From UBA1181 sp045617845 (lineage in GTDB: Bacteria; Bacteroidota; Bacteroidia; Bacteroidales; Paludibacteraceae): DNA of 64,000 bases. The stretch spans positions 72,846 through 136,845 of the forward strand of contig JAZLJL010000070.1 in NCBI GenBank assembly GCA_045617845.1, given 5' to 3'. Numbering within the stretch: position 1 is the first letter of the stretch; each line of letters opens with the position of its first letter. Under the pieces are notes generated by a model. The model did not search any database, was not told the origin of the DNA, and worked only from the letters and a program-made list of their open reading frames with translations. Below, piece after piece: positions 34,784 through 44,496 of this stretch. The position numbers and the translations under genes were made by a program.

Positions 34784-35095
34784 TTATTTTATGATGAAGA
34801 TGTCTTCGTTGGATCTTTTCATGTAGTATTGTTCCCTGGCGTACTTCTCAAGGCTTTCCATGTCGGTCTTCATCTCATCCATTTTCCTTTCGCATTCGGC
34901 GATTCCCTTTTTGTGGGTGTTTATTTCTCTGGTCAATTCCCTTATTTTCAGGTCATATTGCAGGTAACTGGTGATGCTGTTGTCATCCATGAAGGTGAGC
35001 CATGCGCCGCCGATGCACAAGACGATGAGGTACTTGTTCGCAAGTATCTTCTTGGCGTAGTGGGCGATTTGTTTGAATATGGTTTTGATTACCAT
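34784..35095 (-). CDS. divIC: Septum formation initiator family protein (FtsB/DivIC-like)
   Basis: 103 residues from ATG 35095 (MVIKTIFKQIAHYAKK); an upstream in-frame TTG at 35113 lies inside the -7 element and is rejected. One transmembrane helix (about 21-36, YLIVLCIGGAWLTFM), a periplasmic coiled coil (about 50-85, LKIRELTREINTHKKGIAEC), and the C-terminal ARE-YYMK-NEDIFIIK segment diagnostic of FtsB/DivIC. It bridges FtsL and FtsQ in the division complex. Single-gene unit. Confidence 0.85.
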   Translation of the reverse strand: MVIKTIFKQIAHYAKKILANKYLIVLCIGGAWLTFMDDNSITSYLQYDLKIRELTREINTHKKGIAECERKMDEMKTDMESLEKYAREQYYMKRSNEDIFIIK

Positions 35096-35110
35096 CGGCT
35101 CTTTTTTTTG

Positions 35111-35118
35111 CAAATATA
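35111..35118 (-). promoter_or_regulatory. Candidate -7 element of divIC
   Basis: The complement reads TATATTTG followed by CA; the start codon is 15 nt downstream, so the leader is very short. Confidence 0.5.
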
Positions 35119-35407
35119 TGGTTTTGTTTCCTCTTTTAAAAATTTCATTTCTTGTTTTTTTTGTCTAGAGATTTCTGACGTAGTGTTTGTTGCTGTTTGT
35201 TCTTTTATGTTCTTGTTTTGTTGGTTAGTTTGACGGAACTTTTCTCTAAGGGATGTCCTTATTCTATAGTTTTGCCCGTATTTGTATTGCTTGGATATTT
35301 AACTATTGGTGAGTGTGATGCGTAATTGTCTGATATTCAGATTCGAATTTTGTGAAATCCTATGTTGGTATTCAGATTTTTTTTAGTGAATATTAATTGC
35401 TTGAAAC

Positions 35408-35468
35408 TTTGGTCGTTACAAAAATTAGTTGTAATTTTGCACCGCTTTTTGGGGATTCGAGCAATCCC
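35408..35468 (+). promoter_or_regulatory. Promoter and leader hairpin of the rplY operon
   Basis: TTTG (35408-35411), 20 nt, TAATTTTG (35432-35439): full consensus. The leader (about 90 nt) starts with a hairpin, GGGATT (35452-35457) with AATCCC (35463-35468). A ribosomal-protein autoregulatory site is possible. The rest of the 35119-35407 gap is AT-rich with nothing recognised. Confidence 0.75.
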
Positions 35469-35534
35469 GAGGAGTGTGATGGGGAATTAAGCCATTACGA
35501 AATTTATGTAAAACTTAATTTTGAGTAACACAAA

Positions 35535-36095
35535 ATGAAAACTTTTGAGTTGAAAGGTGCCGGCAGAACAGCTGTAGGCAAGAAAGAGGTAAAGGCGCTT
35601 CGCGCGTCAGGTATTATTCCATGCGTTATCTACGGTGGCGGTGAGAATAAAAACTTCCAAGTGAAGGTTGAGGATGTTCGTAAGTTGATCTATTCACCAG
35701 ACATCTTCGTTGTTAATTTGTCAATCGACGGAAAGGAATGTAAGGCTGTTTTGAAGGAGCTTCAATTCCATCCAGTATCAGATAAGCTTTTGCACATCGA
35801 CTTCTTGCAGGTTAGCGAAGATAAGCCAGTTGTGATGAACGTTCCTGTTAAGTTGGAAGGTTTGGCAGAAGGTGTTCGTCTTGGTGGTAAGCTTAGCCAA
35901 GAAATGCGTAGCTTGAAGGTTAGCGGTATCTATACTAACATCCCTGAGTTCTTGACTATCAACGTTGAGAAATTGGGTCTTGGTAAGTCTATCCAAGTTC
36001 GCGAGCTTTCATTCGACAATTTGACTATCTTGAGCGGTAAGGTTAACGTCGTTGCTGCAGTTAAGGCAACTAGAGCTTCCAAGGGTAACGCTTAA
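35535..36095 (+). CDS. rplY: 50S ribosomal protein L25/general stress protein Ctc
   Basis: 186 residues: N-terminal L25 domain (about 1-95, ELKGAGRTAVGKKEVKALRASG) that binds 5S rRNA, and the C-terminal TL5/Ctc extension (about 96-186, with VPVKLEGLAEGVRLGG). Codon use is biased as expected for a ribosomal protein. First gene of an operon with pth 8 nt downstream, a pairing very common in bacteria, then rlmI and an M48 protease. Confidence 0.96.
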   Translation: MKTFELKGAGRTAVGKKEVKALRASGIIPCVIYGGGENKNFQVKVEDVRKLIYSPDIFVVNLSIDGKECKAVLKELQFHPVSDKLLHIDFLQVSEDKPVVMNVPVKLEGLAEGVRLGGKLSQEMRSLKVSGIYTNIPEFLTINVEKLGLGKSIQVRELSFDNLTILSGKVNVVAAVKATRASKGNA

Positions 36096-36103
36096 TCTCT
36101 CTC

Positions 36104-36670
36104 ATGAAATATCTGATTGTAGGTTTGGGTAATATCGGCGCCGAGTACGCTGAGACCCGACATAACATAGGATTTAAGGTATTGGACGCTTTCGCTAAGG
36201 CGTCCAATATTGTTTTTGAAGAGGGCAATCGTTATGGCGCGACAGCTTCCTGCCGCGTGAAGAACGCTGAATTGTTCCTCCTCAAGCCTTCCACTTATAT
36301 GAACGAGAGTGGCAAGGCTGTCCGTTATTGGTTGGATAAGGAGAAGATTCCTGTGGAGAACCTTCTTATCATTGTCGATGACCTCTCCCTCCCTTTCGGT
36401 TCGCTCCGTTTGAAGGGGAATGGCAGCGCCGGAGGTCATAATGGACTGAAGAGCGTCGAGGCTATGGTTGAAACCAACGCTTATTCACGCCTCCGTTTCG
36501 GCATCGGGAACGATTTCCCTAAGGGCATGCAGATCGAATATGTCTTGGGCGAGTGGACCACCGAACAAAAGCCTGTCTTGGAGAAACGTATCGGCATAGC
36601 GGTTGAAATCATCAAGAGCTTTTGCCTATCCGGACTTCAAAACACAATGAACCAGTTTAATAACAAATGA
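36104..36670 (+). CDS. pth: Peptidyl-tRNA hydrolase
   Basis: Frees tRNA from prematurely released peptidyl-tRNA. 188 residues. Asn10 and catalytic His20 in GLGNIGAEYAETRHNIGF, the Asp of LLIIVDDLSLPFG (about 93) and Asn in GSAGGHNGLKS (about 114) are all in place. Starts 8 nt after rplY. In many Bacteroidetes an S4-domain RNA-binding gene follows; it is not present here. Confidence 0.96.
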   Translation: MKYLIVGLGNIGAEYAETRHNIGFKVLDAFAKASNIVFEEGNRYGATASCRVKNAELFLLKPSTYMNESGKAVRYWLDKEKIPVENLLIIVDDLSLPFGSLRLKGNGSAGGHNGLKSVEAMVETNAYSRLRFGIGNDFPKGMQIEYVLGEWTTEQKPVLEKRIGIAVEIIKSFCLSGLQNTMNQFNNK

Positions 36671-36735
36671 CCCAGCATGCCTAGGCGTGTCGGGCCGTTT
36701 CGTTTTATATTGTTTAGAGAATAATTAGTTGACAC

Positions 36736-37926
36736 ATGGATTTTCCAAAGATAATTCTTAAGCCAAAGAAGGAGGAGTCTCTCCTGCGTTTCCACCCTTG
36801 GGTCTTTTCCGGCGCCATTCAGAAGATTGTTGGGCAGCCTAATGAGGGCGATGTCGTTGATGTCTATTCCAACCAAAACGAGTTCCTCGCCACTGGTCAC
36901 TACCAGATTGGTTCCATCGCTGTCCGTGTCCTCTCTTTCGAGGGGGAACATCCGGACGAGTCGTTCTGGGAGAGACGCATCGCCGCTTCTTACCTGCTTC
37001 GTAAGTCTCTTGGCTTGGCGGAGAATCCTACCAACAACACTTATCGTCTCGTGCATGGCGAGGGTGACCTCTTGCCTGGCTTGATCGTGGATATCTACGA
37101 CCATACCGCTGTCCTTCAGGCGCATTCCGTCGGTATGCACTTGGTGAGGATGGAAGTGGCCCGCGCCATCGTGAAGGTGATGGACGGTGTGGTGAAGAAT
37201 GTCTACTATAAGTCCGAGACCACGCTGCCGTTCAAGGCTAACCTTGAGTCGCAGGATGGTTATCTGATCGGCGAATGCGACAACGAGTGCCTCGCCATGG
37301 AGTATGGCTTGAAGTTCCATGTGGATTGGTTGCGCGGACAGAAGACCGGTTTCTTCGTCGACCAACGTGAGAACCGCTCTTTGCTGGAAAAATACGCGAA
37401 AGGCCGTAACGTGCTGAACATGTTCTGCTATACGGGTGGATTCTCCTTCTATGCGATGCGCGGCGGCGCCAAATTGGTGCATTCCGTCGATAGCTCCGCT
37501 AAGGCGATCGATTTGACTAACCGTAATGTGGAACTTAATTTCCCTGGTGATCCCCGTCATGAGGCTTTCGCTACCGACGCCTTCAAGTTCTTGGATGATA
37601 TGGAGCAGGACAAATATGACTTGATTATCCTTGACCCTCCCGCTTTCGCGAAGCACAGGGAGGTGCTGCGTAACGCTTTGCAAGGTTACAAGAAGTTGAA
37701 CGCCAAGGCTTTCGAGAAAATCCGTAAGGGTGGTATCCTCTTTACGTTCTCTTGCTCACAGGCCGTCAATAAAGAGCAGTTCCGTCTCGCTGTGTTCAGC
37801 GCGGCTGCCATGAGCGGACGTAATGTCCGTATCTTGCACCAGTTGACGCAACCTGCCGACCATCCGATTAATATTTACCATCCTGAAGGTGAGTATTTGA
37901 AAGGTTTGGTCCTTTATGTTGAATAA
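36736..37926 (+). CDS. rlmI: Class I SAM-dependent rRNA methyltransferase (RlmI-like, 23S rRNA m5C)
   Basis: 396 residues. N-terminal PUA domain (about 1-75, LRFHPWVFSGAI), a linker domain, then the SAM fold: NMFCYTGGFSFYAMRGGAK near 227, the motif IV LIILDPPAFAK near 296, and FSCSQAV near 337 that carries the catalytic Cys. Target in E. coli is C1962 of 23S rRNA; the same role is inferred here. A 65-nt gap after pth without clear promoter suggests one operon. Confidence 0.9.
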   Translation: MDFPKIILKPKKEESLLRFHPWVFSGAIQKIVGQPNEGDVVDVYSNQNEFLATGHYQIGSIAVRVLSFEGEHPDESFWERRIAASYLLRKSLGLAENPTNNTYRLVHGEGDLLPGLIVDIYDHTAVLQAHSVGMHLVRMEVARAIVKVMDGVVKNVYYKSETTLPFKANLESQDGYLIGECDNECLAMEYGLKFHVDWLRGQKTGFFVDQRENRSLLEKYAKGRNVLNMFCYTGGFSFYAMRGGAKLVHSVDSSAKAIDLTNRNVELNFPGDPRHEAFATDAFKFLDDMEQDKYDLIILDPPAFAKHREVLRNALQGYKKLNAKAFEKIRKGGILFTFSCSQAVNKEQFRLAVFSAAAMSGRNVRILHQLTQPADHPINIYHPEGEYLKGLVLYVE

Positions 37927-37946
37927 TAAATCTTTTTTCTAATATC

Positions 37947-39197
37947 ATGTACACGACTCTATTTTGGGTCATCATCATTATCTTGGTGCTCGATTCGGCT
38001 TTGGGCTGGTATTTGGATTTCCTGAATAACCGCCAGGTCAGCGAGGCTTTGCCGGATGAGGTGAAGGACCTGTACGACGCTAACGAATATAAGAAACAGC
38101 AACAATATTTTTTGGCGAACAAGAAGTTTGGAATGGTTTCCGGACTTTTCTCTTTCGTCGTCATCATGTTGATGTTCTTCTTCTTCGGGTTCGCCTTCGT
38201 CGATAACGTCGCTCGGGGCTTCTCCGAGAACCCGATCGTCATCGCCCTCGTTTTCTTTGGTATTCTCTATTTCGCCAACGAAATACTGACGTTGCCTTTC
38301 GGAATATACCATACGTTCAAAATCGAGGAACGCTTCGGCTTTAATAAGATGACTCCTTCGCTCTTCGCCGTGGATACGCTGAAGAGTTGGTTACTCTCCA
38401 TCCTTTTGGGCGGTGGTATCATCGCTTTGCTGATGGTCATCTACCAGAAGACGGGTCCTTATTTCTGGCTCATCGCTTGGGGGGTGATGTCTTCCTTCTC
38501 CATTTTCATGATGATGTTCTATTCTAATCTAATCGTTCCTTTGTTCAACAAACAGACTCCTTTGGAACAGGGCGAGCTGCGTTCCGCCATCGAGGATTTC
38601 TGCAGAAAGGTGGGTTTCGGATTGGACGACCTTTACGTCATCGACGGTTCCAAACGTACCACGAAGGCGAACGCTTACTTCACTGGCTTGGGCTCAAAGA
38701 AACGTATCGTCTTGTACGACACGTTGATGAACACGCTTACGACGGAGGAGATTGTGGCTGTCTTGTCGCACGAAATCGGTCATTACAAGCATAAACATAC
38801 GCTCGCTATGCTCATCATCTCGATATTGAATACCGGTGTTACCTTGTTCCTCCTCTCTTTGGCACTCGGCACACCGGACGAGGGTAACTCCTATTTGGCG
38901 GCTGCCTTGGGAAGTGATTCCCCTTCTTTCCATCTCGGTGTCATCGTATTCGGTATCCTCTACACGCCGCTTTCTACCATCCTCAGCGTCGGGCTTAACT
39001 GCCTCTCCCGCAAGAATGAGTATCAAGCCGATTCTTTCGCTAGGGATAATGGTATGGGCGAGCCACTTTGCGAGGCACTTAAGAAACTCTCCGTTAGTAC
39101 GTTGAGTAATCTTAATCCGCATAAGTGGTATGTTTTCTTCCATTATTCGCATCCTACTTTAATACAAAGGCTTCATAATCTTGCTGATAAAAAATAA
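37947..39197 (+). CDS. M48 family (Ste24/CAAX-prenyl-protease-1-like) membrane metalloprotease
   Basis: 416 residues with about seven transmembrane helices. The zinc site is HEIGH in LSHEIGHYKHKH (about 272-283), and the third ligand Glu sits in NEYQADSFA (about 354). The N-terminal DFLNNRQVSEALPDEV is the Ste24 start. In bacteria there is no prenylated CAAX substrate known; membrane protein quality control is the likely role. 20 nt after rlmI, probably the last gene of the rplY operon. Confidence 0.92.
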   Translation: MYTTLFWVIIIILVLDSALGWYLDFLNNRQVSEALPDEVKDLYDANEYKKQQQYFLANKKFGMVSGLFSFVVIMLMFFFFGFAFVDNVARGFSENPIVIALVFFGILYFANEILTLPFGIYHTFKIEERFGFNKMTPSLFAVDTLKSWLLSILLGGGIIALLMVIYQKTGPYFWLIAWGVMSSFSIFMMMFYSNLIVPLFNKQTPLEQGELRSAIEDFCRKVGFGLDDLYVIDGSKRTTKANAYFTGLGSKKRIVLYDTLMNTLTTEEIVAVLSHEIGHYKHKHTLAMLIISILNTGVTLFLLSLALGTPDEGNSYLAAALGSDSPSFHLGVIVFGILYTPLSTILSVGLNCLSRKNEYQADSFARDNGMGEPLCEALKKLSVSTLSNLNPHKWYVFFHYSHPTLIQRLHNLADKK

Positions 39198-39264
39198 CTT
39201 CAACCATCTATCTTCTGTCACGAAGTTTAAAGAAAGTTAAAGTTTAAAAATATTGTAGGATTAT

Positions 39265-39296
39265 GTTGCATAACATAAAAATTAACCCTACTTTTG
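39265..39296 (+). promoter_or_regulatory. Promoter of mtaB
   Basis: GTTG (39265-39268), 20 nt, TACTTTTG (39289-39296): good consensus match. Leader of about 100 nt. Confidence 0.75.
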
Positions 39297-39403
39297 TACT
39301 GTGTTTTTCATGGTATTAGATTTAAGGTTTTTAGAGATGGGATGTCGGGATGACATCCTTCTTTGTTTTTATAAGGTACCATATTGATTTTAAGGTGATT
39401 ATT

Positions 39404-40714
39404 ATGATAGACACTTCAATTTACAAAGATAAGAAAGTCGCTTTCCATACATTGGGATGCAAATTGAACTTCGCTGAATCCACTTCCATCGGGAAGGCTT
39501 TGGTGGAGGTGGGTTTTGTCATGGCTGGTAAAGAAGAAGCCGCTGACCTATGTGTCATCAACACTTGTTCCGTGACCGAAGTCGCGGACCGGAAAGACCG
39601 TCAGGCGATTAAGCAGATGATCACGAAGCATCCTGGCGCTTTTATTGTCGTGATCGGCTGTTACGCCCAGCTGAAACCTGAGGCCATCGCCTCTATCGAG
39701 GGGGTGGATTTGGTGTTGGGCGCCCAGGATAAGTTCTCCCTTGTCGACCATTTGGGAAACTTGGAGAAGAGGACAGAACCTCAAATAGTCCATACCTTGC
39801 GTAGCGGCATCAATTCATTTATGCCTTCCTGCACTCGTGGAGACCGTACGCGTTATTGGTTGAAGGTCCAGGACGGTTGTGATAATTTCTGTTCGTATTG
39901 CACTGTCCCTATCGCCCGCGGAAAGAGTAGGAACACCTATGTGAAGGATACTGTCTTCCATGCGGAGCAGGCTGTCCGCGAAGGTGCGAAGGAGATTGTC
40001 ATTTCCGGCGTGAATATCGGTGACTTCGGCAAGAGTACCGGCGAGTCTTTCTTCGACCTTGTCCGTGCGTTGGACGAGGTGCCCGGTGAGGTTCGTTACC
40101 GTATCTCTTCCATCGAACCAGACTTGTTGACGGACGAAATCATCGAATTCACTTCTCGTTCCAAACACTTCCTGCCTCATTTCCACATCCCGTTGCAGTC
40201 TGGCTGCGATGATGTGCTTAAACTGATGAAAAGGCATTACGACAGCGCTTTGTTCGCCGAAAAGATCCGTCGCGTGAAGGCGTTGATGCCGGATGCTTTC
40301 ATCGGCGTGGATGTGATAGTCGGCACCAATGGAGAGACGGAGGAGCATTTCCGTACGTCGTATGGCTTCCTCCAATCGTTGGATGTGACCCAGTTGCATG
40401 TTTTTTCCTATTCCGAGCGTCCGAACACGCAGGCGTTGAAGATCGAGGGGAGGGTCTCTTCCCAAGAGAAGAAACGTCGTAGCGACTTGCTCCATGCGTT
40501 GTCCGAAGAGAAGCGTGTCGCCTTCTACCGCGCGCAAGTGGGAAAGAAAGCGAAGGTGCTTTGGGAGGAACGCCGTACCGCCGGGTTGATGCATGGTTTT
40601 ACGGAGAATTATGTGGTTGTGGAGCGTAAATATGACAAGGCGTTGGTGAACTGCGTCACGGAAGTTGTCTTGGGCGAACCTAATGCGGATCTGTCCGCTT
40701 TGACGGTTCGTTAA
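39404..40714 (+). CDS. mtaB: tRNA (t6A37) methylthiotransferase
   Basis: Radical-SAM enzyme that adds a methylthio group to t6A37 of tRNA, giving ms2t6A. 436 residues from ATG 39404 (MIDTSIYKDKKVAFHTLGC); a longer in-frame start at 39350 adds an unlikely leader. The N-terminal domain ligates an Fe-S cluster through Cys19, Cys55 (INTCSVTEVAD) and the Cys of VIGCYAQL; the radical-SAM Cys triad is CDNFCSYC near 148; a TRAM-like tail follows. The GCKLN start distinguishes MtaB from MiaB and RimO. The nuclease lipoprotein gene starts 31 nt later. Confidence 0.95.
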   Translation: MIDTSIYKDKKVAFHTLGCKLNFAESTSIGKALVEVGFVMAGKEEAADLCVINTCSVTEVADRKDRQAIKQMITKHPGAFIVVIGCYAQLKPEAIASIEGVDLVLGAQDKFSLVDHLGNLEKRTEPQIVHTLRSGINSFMPSCTRGDRTRYWLKVQDGCDNFCSYCTVPIARGKSRNTYVKDTVFHAEQAVREGAKEIVISGVNIGDFGKSTGESFFDLVRALDEVPGEVRYRISSIEPDLLTDEIIEFTSRSKHFLPHFHIPLQSGCDDVLKLMKRHYDSALFAEKIRRVKALMPDAFIGVDVIVGTNGETEEHFRTSYGFLQSLDVTQLHVFSYSERPNTQALKIEGRVSSQEKKRRSDLLHALSEEKRVAFYRAQVGKKAKVLWEERRTAGLMHGFTENYVVVERKYDKALVNCVTEVVLGEPNADLSALTVR

Positions 40715-40745
40715 GATATTGTTTTACTCGATAAACTTTTTTCCT

Positions 40746-41387
40746 ATGTTAAGAAAACTGATTGTTCTTCTGTGTGTCTCGCTCCTCTTTTCCTGTACGG
40801 GAGGAACGACTGGGGGAGAACCTGTTCTTCTTTCCTCTGATTCCCTCTCTGTCGAATCGGTCGAAGATATCTCTTCGGGACGTTATGAGGGCAAGGTGGT
40901 GAAGGTGTGTGACGGTGATACGTACGATATCATCATCGAAGGGGAACGAGCGCCTCGTCGTGTGCGTATGTCCGCGATTGACGCGCCGGAACGTGGCCAG
41001 GATTTTAGCCGGCGGAGCAAGCGATTCCTGGATTCCTTGATCGGTCGTAAACCGGTGGTTATAGAGGTGGTCCGAAAGGATACCTACGGCAGATTGCTTG
41101 CGTTGACTTATTTGCCGGATGGACGTGAGATGAGCCACGAAATGGTGCGTTCTGGCTTTGCGTGGCATTATAAGCATTATGACGCCAATGGGGAGTATGA
41201 CTCTTTGGAGTCGGTGGCCCGCTCTAACCGGTTGGGACTTTGGGCGGATGATTATCCGATAGAGCCTTGGGTGGAGAAGGCGTTGCGTAAAAAAGGATTC
41301 AAGAACGCTGAAATCCGAAAACTGAAACGTGAAGGATTGATTGAGGATATGGATGCGGTGAAAAGGATCGAGAAGGTGAGAGAGTGA
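40746..41387 (+). CDS. Staphylococcal-nuclease-like lipoprotein
   Basis: 213 residues from ATG 40746 (MLRKLIVLLCVSLLFSC), where the lipobox LFSC predicts lipidation. Residues about 45-165 are an SNase OB-fold: VKVCDGDTYDIII, the catalytic Arg-Asp-Glu in RVRMSAIDAPERGQ, and the second Arg in KDTYGRLLAL. It ends in a short charged SNase-associated tail. Expected to be a Ca-dependent DNase/RNase at the cell envelope, perhaps for nucleic-acid scavenging. Likely co-transcribed with mtaB. Confidence 0.85.
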   Translation: MLRKLIVLLCVSLLFSCTGGTTGGEPVLLSSDSLSVESVEDISSGRYEGKVVKVCDGDTYDIIIEGERAPRRVRMSAIDAPERGQDFSRRSKRFLDSLIGRKPVVIEVVRKDTYGRLLALTYLPDGREMSHEMVRSGFAWHYKHYDANGEYDSLESVARSNRLGLWADDYPIEPWVEKALRKKGFKNAEIRKLKREGLIEDMDAVKRIEKVRE

Positions 41388-41424
41388 TCGGAGAAACCTC
41401 ATTCTAACGAAAAACGTTTGTCTT

Positions 41425-41457
41425 GTTGTCCTTGTTTGAAGAAAAATTGTAGTTTTG
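41425..41457 (+). promoter_or_regulatory. Promoter of the CotH-domain gene
   Basis: GTTG (41425-41428), 21 nt, TAGTTTTG (41450-41457) followed by CA. Start codon 28 nt downstream. Confidence 0.75.
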
Positions 41458-41484
41458 CATCATAAACTATCTGCAATAAGGGAT

Positions 41485-44400
41485 ATGAAAAAGTACAAGT
41501 GGATTAATGTATTAATGTTGATTATGTGGCTTCCCTATGCGCACGCTGAAGTTCGCATCACGGAAATCATGACCAATAACGTCTCTACAATCGTCAGCGA
41601 AAAGTATAATTATGACGGTTATGTCGAATTCTACAACGATGGCGGTAATCTGGACTTGCAAGGTTGGACGGTGACGAACATGGAGAAGGATAAGGTGAAA
41701 TGGAGCGTCAGATTGGATTCCTCGCATATTTTGCCGTCGGGTTATTCCCTCCTTTTCTTCGGCAAGAGCGAAACTAGTAGTTTGTCCGCATCGAAATATC
41801 AACATAATTTCGTGGGAAGAGTGGGGCGGAAGTTGACGACTGATCCCGGTTCCATCTCTTTCGAGAAGGATGGGCAGGTGATTTCCCTATCGTACTTGGC
41901 CCAACGTCCTCACCTTTCCTATTGCGAACAGGGGTATATGGCACCGACTCCCGGTAAGGAGAACGACCCTTTGGTGACCGAGTTGTCTAATCGCGTCGCC
42001 GCTCCCTCCTTCGTGTCTGGTGACCCTGGGTTCCACGAGAGCGTCGTGACGGTCGAACTCTCTTGCGCGACGGATAGCGCGACGATTTACTATACTTTGA
42101 ATGGTGACGTTCCTACGCCTGAAAACGGCGAAGCGTACCATGACCCGATCCGCATCGAGCAGACTACCGTCATCCGCGCGAGGGCGTACAAAGAGGGAAT
42201 GTTGTTCAGTGACATCCTGACGGGAAGCTATATTTTCCCTGATAAGTTTTATAATGCTTGTGAGGGGTTGGGCGAACGGTTGCCTATCGTCTCCATCTCC
42301 GCCAACAACGAAGATGTCTTCGGTGATATGCTTGGCTTTTATGTCGAGGGAAAAAACGGTATCGCGAACGGTTGTACGCCTGTCTCCAACTATAACCAGG
42401 ATTGGATGCGTTCCGCGAACTTCGAGTACATACTCGACGGTAGGGTGGTCGATAACCAAGAGGTGGAGGTCGGCGTCTATGGTGGTTGCACGAGGATCCA
42501 CGTCGCTAAAAGCTTAAAGATCAAGGCGAATAAGCGTTCGGGAAAGAATCGGATGGATTACAAGGCGTTTTTCCCTGACCGTTCCTACACGAAATATAAA
42601 AGCCTCGCTTTGCGTAACGGCGGAAACGGCTATTCCTATGTGCAGCCCCGTTTTCGTGACATGTTTATTCAGAGCCTCGCTGACGGTATGAATATCGATA
42701 GGCAGGTGGCTCAGCCTGTTTCGTTCTACTTGAATGGTATCTTCTATGGCATGATGATCCTTACGGAGCGTACGGATGAAGACTTCGTTTTCCATAACTA
42801 CGGCTTGGATGAGGATGAGATTGATTTGCTTAGCGCTAATTTCAGCGGTTATGAGTGCAAGAATGGTACGCGCGATGCCTACGATAAGATGATTGATTAT
42901 GCGAGCAATAGCTACGCTGACGAGGATTTCTACGAGAAACTTGATACCCATATGGATATCGAGGAATTCATCAACTACCAGGTCTTGGAACAGTTCGTGG
43001 GTAATACGGATTGGGTGACGCACAACACGAAATTGTGGAGAAAACATGATGGCGGAAGGTTCCGTTGGATTGTCTACGACACTGATTTCGGCTTGTCCAA
43101 AGCTACGAGTTTGGACACGTGTATGTTGGATTTCACCACAAAGTATCTCCGCACGAACGTGAAGGCGATGTTGGTGCTGATGCAGTCTTGCATGAAGAAC
43201 GAGGATTTCCGTTGGCGCTTCCTCGACCAATATCTCTTTAGCATGGAACACCTCTTCACGGATGAGAGAATCGATAAGAAGATTGATTCCCTATGGAGCA
43301 TGACTGAGCGTGACATGTGCGCCACCATCAAGAATTCGGGCTTTTTGGACTGCCCGGGCAGTTTGGATATCTACGATCAGGAGATTGAGAAAATGCGTAA
43401 CTTCGCTAAGGAGAGGAAAAGCCATGTCGTGGAACAACTGAAAAAGGAGTATGGCTTGGGCGACGACACTACGGTCATTAAAATCAGGGCGGTTTTCCCT
43501 GATGATGAGGTCCCGGATTATTCCTTCCTCCTTAATAAAATCGAACACGAGGGAGTGAAGTACAATTCGTGGTCGTTCTACAACGAGCGTGTGAAGGTGG
43601 AGCCAATCGTGCCTTTCGGATATAGGCTCCAGAAGTATGCGTTGAACAATGTCACCGTCAGGAACGAAGATGGCAGCCGCTATACCGGTAAGTCTTTCTC
43701 CAAGGTGGCTGATTCCAGCGAACTGAAGGTGACCATCTATTTCGAATATGACCCTGACTGCGTTTCGCCGACGGATCTCTGCCTGAACGAAATTTGCGCC
43801 TCTAATAATTCCACATTGGATGAGAATGGAGAGGCGTCCGACTGGATTGAAGTCCACAACAATGGCGACAAGGATATTGACATGGCCGGCATGGTCGTCG
43901 AGAATGTGACGAAGGCGGTGTGTTGCACGATTCCTTCCGGTAGCGACGAGACTGTCGTTCCCGCTCATGGTTACAAACTGTTGTGGGCGGACAAGAAGCC
44001 TGAGTTAGGTCCGTTGCATCTGAATTTCAAACTGGGTGTCTCCGCTTCCGAAACAATCGTGCTTCGTGCCCAATTCCTGGACAATGACCTAGAGTTGAGC
44101 ACCATTGCCTATAATCCTCATAATCCCGATGAATCGTATGGTAGGGAGACGGACGGCGCTTCGTCCGTTATGCTTTTCGCCCAATGTTTGGACGACGAGG
44201 GGAACGCGTTGATGACTTCCACGCCTTTGGCTGCTAATGGTAGCGTAGTTTGCGCTAATTCGCTCACTGGTGAAGAACTTATTGCCTGTTCCAACTCTAC
44301 ATATGTTTATGCGCAGGGAACGAAAATCTTTGTGCGTAATGCCAAGGGAAGCGATGTGCGTGTCTATACGCTTAAGGGCGAAATGGTCGCGAACGAAAGG

Positions 44401-44496
44401 GTCGATTCTGAATTCTTCTCCATTAACTTGCCTGGCGAGGGTAACTATCTGGTGAAGGTGGGTAAAGAGTGTTCGAAGGTGAGAGGGGAAAGGTGA
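41485..44496 (+). CDS. Large secreted CotH-kinase-like protein with lamin-tail and chitobiase-like domains
   Basis: 1003 residues from ATG 41485 (an in-frame TTG at 41455 lies in the -7 element). Signal peptide to about residue 21 (PYAHA). Order: lamin-tail domain 1 (about 22-125), chitobiase C-terminal-like domain (about 175-250, ATIYYTLNGDVPTPENGE), CotH kinase-like domain (about 260-640, with KSLKIKANKRSG, FYLNGIFYGMMILTERTDED and RWIVYDTDFGLS), lamin-tail domain 2 (about 765-870, LNEICASNNSTLDENGEASD), and a C-terminal domain (about 930-1003, VRVYTLKGEMVANERV, GEGNYLVKVG) similar to type A sorting domains of type IX secretion. CotH proteins phosphorylate proteins in spores; in Bacteroidetes the role is unknown, probably cell-surface. 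Confidence 0.85.
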   Translation: MKKYKWINVLMLIMWLPYAHAEVRITEIMTNNVSTIVSEKYNYDGYVEFYNDGGNLDLQGWTVTNMEKDKVKWSVRLDSSHILPSGYSLLFFGKSETSSLSASKYQHNFVGRVGRKLTTDPGSISFEKDGQVISLSYLAQRPHLSYCEQGYMAPTPGKENDPLVTELSNRVAAPSFVSGDPGFHESVVTVELSCATDSATIYYTLNGDVPTPENGEAYHDPIRIEQTTVIRARAYKEGMLFSDILTGSYIFPDKFYNACEGLGERLPIVSISANNEDVFGDMLGFYVEGKNGIANGCTPVSNYNQDWMRSANFEYILDGRVVDNQEVEVGVYGGCTRIHVAKSLKIKANKRSGKNRMDYKAFFPDRSYTKYKSLALRNGGNGYSYVQPRFRDMFIQSLADGMNIDRQVAQPVSFYLNGIFYGMMILTERTDEDFVFHNYGLDEDEIDLLSANFSGYECKNGTRDAYDKMIDYASNSYADEDFYEKLDTHMDIEEFINYQVLEQFVGNTDWVTHNTKLWRKHDGGRFRWIVYDTDFGLSKATSLDTCMLDFTTKYLRTNVKAMLVLMQSCMKNEDFRWRFLDQYLFSMEHLFTDERIDKKIDSLWSMTERDMCATIKNSGFLDCPGSLDIYDQEIEKMRNFAKERKSHVVEQLKKEYGLGDDTTVIKIRAVFPDDEVPDYSFLLNKIEHEGVKYNSWSFYNERVKVEPIVPFGYRLQKYALNNVTVRNEDGSRYTGKSFSKVADSSELKVTIYFEYDPDCVSPTDLCLNEICASNNSTLDENGEASDWIEVHNNGDKDIDMAGMVVENVTKAVCCTIPSGSDETVVPAHGYKLLWADKKPELGPLHLNFKLGVSASETIVLRAQFLDNDLELSTIAYNPHNPDESYGRETDGASSVMLFAQCLDDEGNALMTSTPLAANGSVVCANSLTGEELIACSNSTYVYAQGTKIFVRNAKGSDVRVYTLKGEMVANERVDSEFFSINLPGEGNYLVKVGKECSKVRGER

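Noticed and set aside
35096..35113. TTG start for divIC at 35113
   Set aside because: It falls inside the predicted -7 element, so it would not be in the mRNA; ATG 35095 fits the family.
35451..35470. tRNA T-loop-like string GATTCGAGCAATCCC before rplY
   Set aside because: No acceptor stem, D-arm or anticodon arm can be formed around it; it is a simple leader hairpin.
41455..41484. TTG start for the CotH-domain protein at 41455
   Set aside because: Overlaps the -7 element; ATG 41485 begins a proper signal peptide.
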